The notes under the pieces: model-generated
What the model saw: only the letters and a program-made list of their open reading frames with translations
Database searches by the model: none
What the model was told of the DNA's origin: nothing
Made by a program: the position numbers and the translations under genes
Part shown: positions 1 to 10,600 of the stretch, in pieces
Layout of the letters: each line of letters begins with the position of its first letter
How positions within the stretch are numbered: the stretch's first letter is position 1
Assembly (NCBI RefSeq): GCF_000204055.1
Contig: NW_006768788.1
Span: 385,115 to 449,114, forward strand
Length of the DNA: 64,000 nt
Origin: Melampsora larici-populina 98AG31
Lineage: Eukaryota; Basidiomycota; Pucciniomycetes; Pucciniales; Melampsoraceae
Direction: 5' to 3'

Positions 1-177
1 GTGGATCTGATTAGATTGCTGTTGGTAAATCAAGTGATGTTGATTGCGAAGTTCAGCAATTTCGCGAGCATGATTTTGAGCGTTGTTTTGAGTGTCGATG
101 TTGACTTGCTCAAGTTGAGCTCGGATAAGACGCAGGTCTTCAGCTGGGATCGAGACAAATCCCAAGTTTTCTTCCAT
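1..177 (-). CDS. N-terminus of a probable retroelement gag-like protein (partial)
   Basis: The frame is open to the left window edge and starts at the ATG read at 177-175. The 59 visible residues begin MEENLGFVSIPAEDLRLIRA and continue as a Gln/Asn/Glu-rich helix, as in the coiled-coil start of many LTR-retrotransposon gag proteins. No zinc knuckle, protease or RT is visible because the rest lies outside the window. The call rests on composition and on the LTR-like upstream region. It could also be the start of an ordinary coiled-coil protein. Confidence 0.35.
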   Translation of the reverse strand, partial: MEENLGFVSIPAEDLRLIRAQLEQVNIDTQNNAQNHAREIAELRNQHHLIYQQQSNQIH

Positions 178-1180
178 GGTTGAATGAGATTCTGTTCGTA
201 AAGAATCGGAAGGGATTATTAAAAATTATTCTTTAAATAAGACTTGATCAGAGTCTAAGGGTACGTACGTTAATTCTTCAAAAAGAATGTTCAATGATTC
301 AAAAATCGAGATATAAAGGGTTGGTAAAAAGCTTTTGGTTTAACGGTGTTAATAGTAGGTTTTCTGTGTGTAAGGGATAGGAAAGATTTCTTTTAATGAG
401 TTCTAACTAATCAAGGAAAGTGTCGAGAGGAAATAAAATAACTAGCTAGGGAATTTTAAGGCTTACAACGAGTTGTTAATCTGGGTGTGAGGGTTTGTTG
501 CTTCTGGGTAAGGTTTCCGGTGAGGATATCTGTGAACGGAGAACGAAGGAACACAGAGTTTGGAGAAAAACAGAACACAGATTAATAACTAAGCTTTCTT
601 TGATATCAGGTATGGCGATGATTTAAAGTTAGAGAGAAAAAGAAATAAAGAACACACAAATATATATTTGTGATCTACTCACAATCTTTGGGGCGAGAAT
701 GAGCAGGAAGTAACTTGATGAATCCATTTCCTTGGGAGATGCGAGCTGCTTATATATGCGAGCGTCTACAAGTGAGGTACGAATAAGGAAATAGAGAGAT
801 ACAATATGAGGCAAGGGATTGCCTAGGGATGAAGTACAACGATCGGTAAGAATGGCCGGATCCGGTATAGCTGGATCCGAGCTACAATTGGTAACAATAG
901 TGATCGGGACGGATCTATGCGAGATCCGTCTTCTTGGAAAAGCAATATAGAAAAGAAAACAAAAGAAAGAAAAGAAAATAGAAAAGAGAAAGCACTGAAA
1001 AGCGCGTCTAGAGAGAACCAAAGGAATTAGGCGGACAAAGAGAGAAATCGGGAATCACACTATCCCCAACTAAACTGTTAGCAAACTGTACTTTTCACTG
1101 TACTTTTTGTTCCCCACCCCTAATTGACAATAAAAGACTATTTGTCTGATTCCCCGACTATATCCTGATATATGGTTTTT
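178..1180 (-). other. Leader / possible 5' LTR of the element at 1-177
   Basis: There is no convincing ORF. On the minus strand a TATATAA box (about 758-749) lies upstream of the gag-like ATG, and a TGTGATTCCCGA stretch near 1047 could be an LTR start. A TGATATCAAAG sequence near 610 resembles a degenerate tRNA primer-binding site. No second LTR is in the window, so the boundaries are unproved. Confidence 0.25.
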
Positions 1181-1424
1181 AACCAATGATTCTTGTGCCT
1201 GTGAGTTTTCAAAAGGTGCCTGTCTGTTGTCATTTCATTACCACAGGCAATCCACTGCCTGGCGACTTTTTGTGGCCTCGTTTTCAGCCAAAGGGCGCCT
1301 CAGGCGTTTCATTTGTGGGCGGTCTGCGTGAGGTCGACCTGAAGACGGCCCTTCACCGCAGACGGAACAGCCGCCCTCCGCTGGGCTCCCTGGTCGGACC
1401 TACGGCGGTCCAGACTGCCCGGTG

Positions 1425-1652
1425 GTGTAGTGCTGCCCGAAAAGGATATCCACTACCCGATGCTATGGGAATGTCGAGTGGTGCGATCCGCCTTTGACTA
1501 CCATGTGAACGCCCCAAACCGTGCAAGGACACCTGAAAGGGTAGCGCTGCCCGAAGAAAATATGAACTACCCGATGCGATGGGAATGTTGGGTGGTACGA
1601 TCCGCGTTTGACTCTCATGTGAACGCCCCAGACCCTCAGTAGTACATGAAAG
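1425..1652 (+). repeat. Two-copy 114 bp tandem duplication
   Basis: Copy 1 (1425-1538) and copy 2 (1539-1652) share gctgcccga, actacccgatg, atgggaatgt, tgtgaacgcccca and other blocks in the same order, with scattered substitutions. A degenerate start of a third copy may follow at 1653. The unit lies near the presumed Helitron 5' end. No gene was recognised from 1180 to 2332 apart from this repeat. Confidence 0.85.
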
Positions 1653-2332
1653 GGAAGCGGTATCCGACATAATGGTCCACTGGCCGTTACTTTCGGTGAT
1701 TTTGGTGGTAGGTCACCGCGTAGGCAACGTCTTGACACCGGTCTCCCTCATCATATCCCGAACCAAGACTGTAATCGTCCTGACTGGGTCAGGCCATCGG
1801 AATGCTTGACCCACCATGCCAACATCTAGACTAACCACCGTGGTGCCAACGATCGACTTCATCTGAATGCGGGATCCCACACCGATTGCTATCAAGCGTT
1901 CCAGGCCACCGACCAATTCGTCTGCGTACTGAAGAAAACACCCTGGGCTGTCCCGGATTTTTCAGCTCGCTGAGTATCAGCGCGGCAACGCCCAGAACGT
2001 ACTTTTCCAAAGGATGCTGGCTACAGCTAATGATTGAGCCAACAACGTCTTATGCCGTGCGTATCAACCATTCACACTTTCAAACATTCAAAGCTGAACT
2101 AATTCTCATTGGGAAGATACTTGTGACGAGCAGGAATGTTCCCTGGAGATACCACAAACCCAGCAGCCAACATTGTTGTTGCAAGGGGATGAGGATCGCA
2201 TATATATATTGGCGTCTCTTGATCTGAGTTTTTGAAGAGCAGCCCTGTCAAACCCAAACTCATTCGGAATCCCTCTCCTCTCACTCGCTTCCGGAAGCTC
2301 ACGATAAATCATTGATCTCCTCCGATAATACT

Positions 2333-3645
2333 ATGTCTGTTGCTACAAATCGACGCTCGCAACCTGCTTACATATCTTCCATATTTGAGGTACACTACGA
2401 GGTACGTGGAACTATTGCAGTAATAGGTTGTTTTACCAATGTGCTGATTGTAACTATGTGTTAGGTTTCCTTGACGCTCAGTGCGGCTTACGGTTATCGA
2501 TCAGTTAACTCTGGGATCAACTGTGCAGGCATCGACGGCAGCACACCTTTAGAACATGACCTACTAATCACCTACTATGCTGCGCAGGGGGTTGGTATGG
2601 CCGTTGGCAACATGCACTTCGCATCGGGGAAGTTCTTCCTACTCAACCACGAATCGATACCTCGCTTGATCACCGAGCTCAGCCATGAGATTCCCGCAGG
2701 CGACTCTGACAACTTCTCGGGTTGCTTGACCAATAATGTTGCGTTGAACTCTATTGGCATTATAGTTAGCAAGCGAGTCGTTCAAGAAGACGCTCATGAT
2801 GGGAAGGCTACTACTGTCTTCCTTATGCGCCACACCGACTACAACCCGATGGTATGTCCAACTTTGTATCCTCCTGCTGTGAATTGGTCTCTGAATGTAC
2901 GTTACTGCTGTTGTAGACGGGTAAGATTTGCGAGTTCTTATTAGAATACTGGTGTTGTCCAGTTCGCAACCTTGCCAAGGCCGTCAATATCATTCAACTG
3001 GGCAAAGAGATGACTGTCCATGGTTATTTGGCTGGCAAATTGGTGAAGGCGGAAAGTGTTGGTGACAAGGAGATTAAGTCTTACATCTTCCAAGTCGATG
3101 TGAGTGGTTACTTCTTATGCGTCGACATGGCACACGAGAGCTGACGTTCCCGGTTTGACAGGTCCATTCCATGTCTGTAGCGAGTGGTCACGAGACTATC
3201 AGAGTGGGGGCTTCTCTTGCTACGCCCACTGCGACCAAGATGACAAAGGGTGGAAGAGTGAGATTACAACGGTAAGCGTGTGACTGATTTGCTGTACATG
3301 GGGATTGGGCTGACTATACCACAGTGCTACTGAGGGTGCGAACGGCGAACCCAACAGCTCTCCAACGCCATCCACAAGTGCCAACACCGGAGGCGCCTCT
3401 CTGGCCTTAGCTAGGTCAGTGGTTGTTCCCATTGACTGACCTTTCTGCTCGGCAAAGAACTGATCCGCTCTGATCATAGTTCACCTATGGTGTCGTCCAG
3501 TAGTATTGGAGGAGGTATACCTTCATCGACGGCTGAAGATGAAGCTGCATTGGCTGCCTATATGCACGATGTTTCCACCCTGGCACCCACTGACTTGGGA
3601 ACTGGCAATTCCGCCGGCCCTAGCAAACGCCCACGCAGGTCTTAG
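2333..3645 (+). CDS. Helitron passenger protein A, possible OB-fold/ssDNA-binding type
   Basis: I do not recognise a named family. Six exons (2333-2401, 2465-2851, 2917-3099, 3162-3271, 3325-3414, 3480-3645) join into an uninterrupted frame of 334 residues. The middle is beta-rich (GIIVSKRVV; TTVFLMRHTDYNPM; MTVHGYLAGKLV), which suggests an OB-type fold. The last about 100 residues are a Ser/Thr/Gly/Ala-rich tail ending SKRPRRS, a basic patch that could be a nuclear localisation signal. The protein at 6266-7069 is a shorter paralog with matching phase-0 introns. The position upstream of and co-directional with a Helitron RepHel suggests an accessory role, for example single-strand binding as in RPA-bearing plant Helitrons, but that function is inferred. 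Confidence 0.75.
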
Positions 3646-3944
3646 CAGTGTTGCTTCGATTCTATAACAGGCACAAATTTGCATCTAGATCTTTGAACAC
3701 GACACACCCAATGTTTTTCCCGATGCTCTTCCCAATACGTATCCTCCGATTTCTTGATTTGTTCCGATGTCACATGTCCTTGACTGCCAATTCCACGCTT
3801 GAGTTTCTTCGCCTGTCCCATTTATTTGTCATTATTCTGGGCATATGTAAGATGCCCTCAACATGATTAATGACATTAGCTGATATTGTGGCGTTTTGTT
3901 AACTTGCCGGTGGTGTAAGGGTCATCATCCTGATTGATGCTAAC
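3646..3944 (+). other. 3' flank of passenger gene A; no gene seen
   Basis: This is T-rich, UTR-like sequence with no supported ORF. It ends in the 9 bp direct repeat GATGCTAAC (3936-3944), the left target-site duplication of the next element. Confidence 0.5.
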
Positions 3945-5681
3945 AACACCTGAAGCGCTCCGCGGCGCTCCGCTTTTTGGACAAATTTGTGAGGCGGTGC
4001 GGTTTGCCGCTACAGATGAGACCCGCTCTCGATCCGCTTTAAGAAGACACCCGCTACATGCGTAATGCAGCGCGGCGCCAATTGGAGCCGCTCTCGCTCC
4101 GCTTCATCAGTTTTGGGGGCAAGGGAGCGGTATGAGGCGATTTTTTGCTCACATTTTTTGTTTTAAGTATTCGCACTGCAATAAAGATGTAAGTACAATA
4201 TGATAGAAAAATAAGATCATGTACTATATGAAATGTGACTAGAAAGATAAGTAAGCAAGAGAAGTCGATAAAGTAAGGAGATAGGCAGTAGCACAAGAAA
4301 AAAAATAGAAAGAATGAAGTAAGAAAATATATAATCAATAAGTGACAGGCTAAAGTAAAATACAAGTAAAAGGATCTAAAGATAAGATAAAATAAAATGG
4401 GAATACCATGATCAGTTTAATCAAGAAATGAGTTGAGGTTGGTGGAGGAGTCGTATTGTTTATAGTCCTGAGAAGCGTCAAATAACAGACCGAGTAGATG
4501 ATTTCTGGAAAATCAATACCAAGTGACAAGACTCCCTCGATTTAGGGGCTGAGGATACCGTTGGAATCCTGGCAACAGTGGCAATTGAAATGTGCAATTG
4601 AAATCAAATCTGATTCGTGTTTTACTTAGTCTTTACAGCTTTACAAATCAGTGTCTGTTTTGTTGGCTCGAGATTGGACTACAAGCACGTTCTATTTCAA
4701 CAAACAAACAAATCAAAGTCAACTTCAATTCATGACATATCTTGCCCAATCTTTGTAAGACTTCAAGACCGATTTTACATACCAACATAACTTTCTAAAA
4801 CAGTTGGTGGAGGTTCATTTCCTGATAAAAGTACCCCTGCACGGTACATGATTTCAGTTTGCTTGTGAATTTAAAGGTTTGTGATTTCTTGAAGGTAAGT
4901 TTTAATCAAAAGCTTGAAAATTGAGTTATTTTGAAGACCAATATTGGAGTTAGAAAATGAGATTGAAGTTGATGAGAGTTGATTTGGCATTGATTGCTCG
5001 ATGATTATCCAGACCAGAAGCCGAAAGAAAACATTGCTTGATGAGAAATGATAATTACAATTGAGATTGAGTGATAGATTTAAATTTGATTGAAGTAGAC
5101 CAAAGCTTAAGTTGAGCAAGATTAAAAGAATGGTTTGAAGACCAAAGTAAATTTAAAATCAAATGTCTAGCTAGCAAAGGTAATAATCTAAAGATTGATA
5201 AACAACTTGAAGGTGATTCGTATAATCGAGAAAGAGTCTGTTCTGGTAAATCGTGTAAGAATTCGGATACACTTGAACTGATTTCGATTTTATTGGTCTT
5301 TTCCATCTTTCAATATTGAATGAAGCTTTTAAAGTGAATGGAGCTTTGTAAATCGAATCGAATGAAGTTTGCGTGATTGACAAAACCGGATGAGTATGAT
5401 CATCCAAACCACACGTATCTGAGTCTGTGGGATCCTGAACGATGGTCTGATAGTGTTCTGATGGTGGAAGCCAACCGCTGCATACCGCTCTGAGAGGTGC
5501 CTGCGGGGCGTAAATTTGACCCGCCACGCTAATTTCCCAATCCGCTTCGTACATAATCTCAGAGGTAGAGCGGTGGCGGATCGGTTGGTAGATGAGCACC
5601 CAAAACTTTGTAGCGACGGCGGAGCGGACCGCCCCGCCCCCGCTCCGCATCCGCTTTTTGCAGCGGGTCGCTTCAAGTGTT
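3945..5681. mobile_element. Non-autonomous TIR DNA transposon with 9 bp target duplication
   Basis: The left end AACACCTGAAGCG and the right end CGCTTCAAGTGTT are inverted repeats with one mismatch. Both flanks carry GATGCTAAC (3936-3944 and 5682-5690). About 150-200 bp at each end is GC-rich with repeated gcggtgcgg / ctccgc blocks, while the interior is AT-rich and has no recognisable transposase. A 9 bp duplication suits Mutator-like elements. Because TT is shared, 8-11 bp cannot be excluded, so hAT remains possible. It is inserted in the Helitron between the two passenger genes and so is younger than the Helitron. Confidence 0.8.
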
Positions 5682-5690
5682 GATGCTAAC

Positions 5691-6265
5691 GGTCATATTG
5701 GATTGTGTTTGACCTTGACCACTTTCAGGACCGCTTGGTAGGAACTCCGTGTGCAACGGTCTCTAGCATAGATTGTCGAGAATATTCGATCAGGATCCTG
5801 GGGATTTCTTGGAAAAGGGATTGCGAGGGTTTTTGAATTCATTGTGAATATACAAACGAAGTGGCCAACCACTGTTTGGAACTCTGAGTAATTCGCCACG
5901 GTGCCGCCTCCTCCCACCTGATACAGGGTCCATTGAGAGCCAAGACCCTTCCTTGCGTCGGATGTGCCTTGCCGATGGGGTCTTTTCTCTTTCACTGTGC
6001 TGCTGTGCGACGGTCTCATCCGGTCGTTTGGCAGAGGACTGCGGAGTATATAGATCTTGTGAGGTCAACTCGAAATTGCCATCGTGCGATCATTTGACAT
6101 CAATTCTTGTTCTTAATACGATATCTGACAAGTGATCTCTGGGCTTTCCACATCGACATTCACTCCCTATATTTCTCCAATTGCTGCAGAAACTTTCCTT
6201 GCTTGCTTCAGTATCACATTGATGGCTGCGCCTGTGCACAATACCACGATGCGGGAGACTGGGAA
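5691..6265 (+). other. Spacer upstream of passenger gene B
   Basis: I see no supported gene. Overlapping short ORFs on both strands lack family features. This is probably the promoter and leader of the 6266-7069 gene. Confidence 0.4.
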
Positions 6266-7069
6266 ATGCGGTTTGGAGGTGTATTTGGCTTAGGTAATAT
6301 GGTACGTTACTTTGCTCTTTTCGGCAGCGTTTTCACGCGCTAAGGATTAGGCTACAGACTGTCCAGGAATCGCCAGACTCCATCGAGCGCAACTTCTTTG
6401 CATCGCAAGCCATAGTGGGTTCACGTTGCAAGACTATAGTTAACATGACTATTGCAGAGGAGGCCGCCAAACCATGTCTTGCGACTGCACAATACTACCG
6501 TGTGGAGGGGCCTGTCCTTAGAGGTGACGATGGCAAAGGGCCCATGCTCTTTGCAGATAAGCCGAGCACGATTGAACTCGATGGTCTCCGCTTGGGCTTT
6601 GACACTTTGGCCAACAAGATATCTGTTAGAAGCCGAGGGAGAGTTATCTCTTATAAGCATCGTCTTGACAATTCGTACGATGCAAATGATCTGATGTACA
6701 CAGTCTTACACAGGGACTGGAATCCAGCTGTAAGTTTATGTCCTCAATGTTTATATTTGCATTGTTTTGACACTGTCGTTTCTACTTTATCAGACTATCT
6801 CTTATGAGGAGTACATCACCGTGTATACGTGTGATGTCAATCTCATAGTTAGGATGGACTTGACGATACCTGACATTGGCAATGTTGTTGATTTTCTAGG
6901 CAACACCGTTGGATATGACACAGTCAATGGCATTTGGGAGGTGAAGGTTGGTTACTCTGCTTATGTTGATTCCTTGCCGCTAAACTGACGGGGTTTCCAG
7001 TGCTCTGAATTGCGCTTGGTGAGCAGGGCAAGCCGTAGCAGAGGTGAAAAGGAGAGGACGTTGGCCTGA
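6266..7069 (+). CDS. Helitron passenger protein B, paralog of the 2333-3645 product
   Basis: Four exons (6266-6301, 6358-6729, 6794-6946, 7001-7069) give an intact frame of 209 residues. The order of motifs follows protein A: a YYRVEGPVLRG strand region, GRVISYKHRL, then LHRDWNPA aligned with MRHTDYNPM, and after the next intron a beta-rich block ending WEVK (QVD in A). All three introns are phase 0 in both genes and fall at equivalent places, which supports common descent although identity is low. The long Ser/Pro tail of A is missing; B ends in a short Arg-rich tail (SRASRSRGEKER). The start ATG was chosen because it keeps frame with a good donor at 6302. An ATG upstream in another frame leads to a stop. 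Function is unknown. Confidence 0.7.
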
Positions 7070-7620
7070 TGATCACTTTTGAACATGTTCAATGATTGTT
7101 TCGTTTGAGTCATTTTTAGTTTCATATAGAGAACAATGTTTTTTTACTTTTTGTGACTTCATTTTTCCTTGTCTTTAGACTGGCTGTATGATGCTCATGT
7201 TTGCAGAAGGGATGGGGCAGAATTTGACCTTGAAACAAATACATTGATGTATACAGGCTTGTTGAAGGATGTAACACACCAGGTCTGACCCGTCAGTTCT
7301 CCGCGGAATGGTACTTGAAATGGTGAGTTGTGGGATTGGTCGTTCGGCCTTGCCTGCTTCAATGCCCAGTGGGGTTGTTGGCTCTCTTTCTCCAGTTCAG
7401 GCACTTTCAATGTATTCAGAAAGTAGAATGCTGAGCCAGTCTGGTCGTTGTTTCAGGGGTGTCTTGCTTTGCCCCCGGAAACAGTTAGCCAATTTAGGAT
7501 TACCTTCCTCAGAACCTGAAGACTTTACCGTATATCTGCCAACCTGTTGTTAGATATTAATCTGCCAAAAGCAATTAACAAAGGATTCTGTGCATATTCA
7601 AATTAATCAACTCTCATATC
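7070..7620 (+). other. Spacer between passenger gene B and RepHel
   Basis: T-rich 3' flank followed by sequence that may hold an upstream RepHel exon or leader. The ORFs here show no recognisable domain. Confidence 0.35.
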
Positions 7621-10600
7621 ATGGTTAATCATGGCCCAGCTGTACGGCAACTCACTGAAAACAACGAAGCCTGCATCATGGGGCGTTTTCATAAAGAGAT
7701 TCCTCATTATGTCGGCCCTCGAGAAGACCAATGTGAAGGTTGTCGTGCATTGCACTGGATAGCTGAGCGTCCCAAGGGAACGACAAAATCTCAGCCTTAC
7801 AAATATCTCGAGTGCTGTCACAAGGGAGCTATAGACCTACCGGTGCACTATTTCGGATTGCCCGCTGTGCCACAGTTTCTAAGGCATCTGTTAACTTTGA
7901 GTGACGTTGGTGAGCAAGGATGCTTAACTTCAAATTGGGGCCGGAACTGACATAGATACATCAGGTTCCCGAGAATTCCGCACGAACATCCGCGCTTACA
8001 ACAACGCTTTGTCGTTTACCTCACTAGGAGCCAAGATTGATCACACTGTCAATGGACCGTTTGGCGTCCATACCTTCAGAATCTCGGGTGAACTGACGCA
8101 CCGCATTGGAGGCTTATTGCCGAGCGACAACTTCGAACCTGGTTTCTCCCAAATTTATGTAGTTGGAGATGGTGGTGAGAGTGAAGCTCAGCGTAGGGCT
8201 AAAGCTTCCGGCGTGGATCTGAACACTCGAATTCTCAAAATCTTTCAATCTTTCTTTAATAGATTCAATCTGTATGCGCAGTCCTTCCGGCATGCCGCAG
8301 AAGTCTTGAAGTCCAATCGGAATGTGGCCTTGCGTCTTTGAACGATGCTACCTACTAACCGAGATGCTAGGAGGTACAATCGTCTGACGACTCAAGAGGT
8401 TGCCATGGTGATACAGGGAGACGGGTCCATGGGGGAAACATCAAGAGACGTAGTGTTGTATTGTCGGAACGGAAGCCTGGAGAGAATATCTGATTTGCAC
8501 ACGGGTTATCTGGCGTTGCGCTACCCGGTGCTGTTTCCGTGGGGCGCCCAAGGATATGATGAACATTACCGTATGCCAAATACGAATCGTGAGTGATGCT
8601 TTCTGCGGTGGATGACTTATGACTTTGATAAACTGACGCCTTGCAGATTCATCAGATCGTGGAGGAAAAATTACAAACCTTGAATGGTTTGCTTACGTCC
8701 TCTTCAACTGACCCAATTCTTTTTCTCCTATCTTGGCTTCTGGGAGATTGTTCCAGGAGTTGACCGTTGATTTATACGTGTGTGTGGAGAGGTGGCGCTT
8801 GCAATTCATCAAGAGACAACAAGTGAAGCTGCGTGCGTGTCTGTACTCGGGGGTTTTGGATGCTATGGGCAGGAACGATGTCGCGCCGAGTCAAGCTGTC
8901 ATCTTACCTTCATCTCTTACGGGGGGGCCACAGTACATGTCAGAACTGTACCACGACTCGATGGCTTTGGTACAACACTTCGGTCAACCATCTTTTTTCA
9001 TTACCATGACGACCAATCCAGCATGGTGTGAGATCACTGAGAATTTGGAATATGGTCAGACGGCACAAGATCGGCCGGACTTGGTAGCGCGCGTGTTCCA
9101 TTTGAAGTTCTTATCAATGTTGGACGACATAACGAGGAAGGAACGTTTGGGTGTGTGTCTGTGCTGGGTATGGACAATCGAGTTTCAGAAAAGAGCATTA
9201 CCACACGCACATTTGTTGTTGATTATGGACCAGGCATCCACGCCACGATCAGCCGCTGATATCGACAAACATGTATCCGCGGATGTGCCCGATGCGGCTT
9301 CAAGTCCAAGATTACACCGGGCTGTCAAGGATTTCATGATTCATGGTCCCTGTACGCCGGATCGTGCTTGCTGGAAAGAAGGCATGTGTCGCTTGAACTA
9401 TCCTCGCCCGAACTGTCCAGTGACAACCGTCCCGGAGAACAGCTAACCCCGCTGACGCACGACCAGCGCATGGTCGCACAGTCGAGGTCGGCAGTCGCCA
9501 ATGTACAAATCGCGACATGATTCCATACAATCCCTTTCTACTTATGAAATACAATTGCCACATCAATGTGGAAATCCCTGTCAGCGTGCGAGCGATCAAG
9601 TACATATACAAACACATTTCTAAGGGGCATGATCGATCTGCTGTTTCGGTCGAATGTAATGATGAACCACTGAAATATGTTGATGGAAGATACATCAGTG
9701 CGCCAGAAGGCATGTCAGGATTGTCCATCTACGCATGATCTTTTGCACCAGACGCGCGGACTAACCTTTGAACTTTGTCTTCCCACGGCGTTCGGTCTAC
9801 ATTGCAGCTGCGTGGAGACTGTTTCAGTTCGATATGAGTGGTAGATATCCCTCTGTGACAAGATTGTCATTGCATTTAGAAGGGGCCCAACAAGTGTACT
9901 ACATCAATGGTGAGGAGCTAATTGAAAGGGTAGACAATGGCAGAGCAGGACGCACGACTTTGACCGAGTTTTTCCGGTTGGCGAGGGAGAACTTTGTGTT
10001 ACCGGAAAATGGCCCGGCAGTTAGAGACTTGCTCTACAGTGAAATGGTCAAGTGGTTCTCCTGGAATGACCAACGGCGGGCCTGGAAAGTGAGGACAAAC
10101 AATAGTCAAGCGATATCACGTACTTACTTTGCTTGCCTGTCGCACGGCGAGAGGTATTACCTCCGACTCCTGCTTGCCCACATAAGAGGTCCTCAAGGGT
10201 TTGACGATATTTGTAAGGTCAACGGACATCAATACCCAACTTTTCGGAGTGCGGCTCATGCTATGGGGTTGTTGTTGAACAATGAGCATTATGATGCTTC
10301 AATCTCGGAGGCGTCCGGATGGAAGACGGGTCATGGCCTCCGCCACTTTTTTGCGTTAATTTTGCGGCATTCTCCTCCGGCGGATCCTGAGGCTCTGTGG
10401 GCGAAGCACAAAGAGTCGCTATCCGATGATTGCGAGCGGGAAATTGCGCGTGAACATCCGGATCTGCAGGTCACTGTTGAAATGGTTCACAACTTGGGAC
10501 TATACCGCTTAGATCTATGTCTCAAAGAAATGGGATCTTTGCTGGTTCACGCTGGTTTACCAAACGCGGACGTCGGGTTGTTGCAGTTGTTGGGGAATTT

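Noticed and set aside
1180..1200. Exact Helitron 5' terminus
   Set aside because: Several A|TC sites exist (for example near 1165 and 1188) and none is distinguishable without other copies.
4054..5676. ORFs within the nested TIR element
   Set aside because: They are low-complexity or run through GC-rich terminal repeats; no transposase motif.
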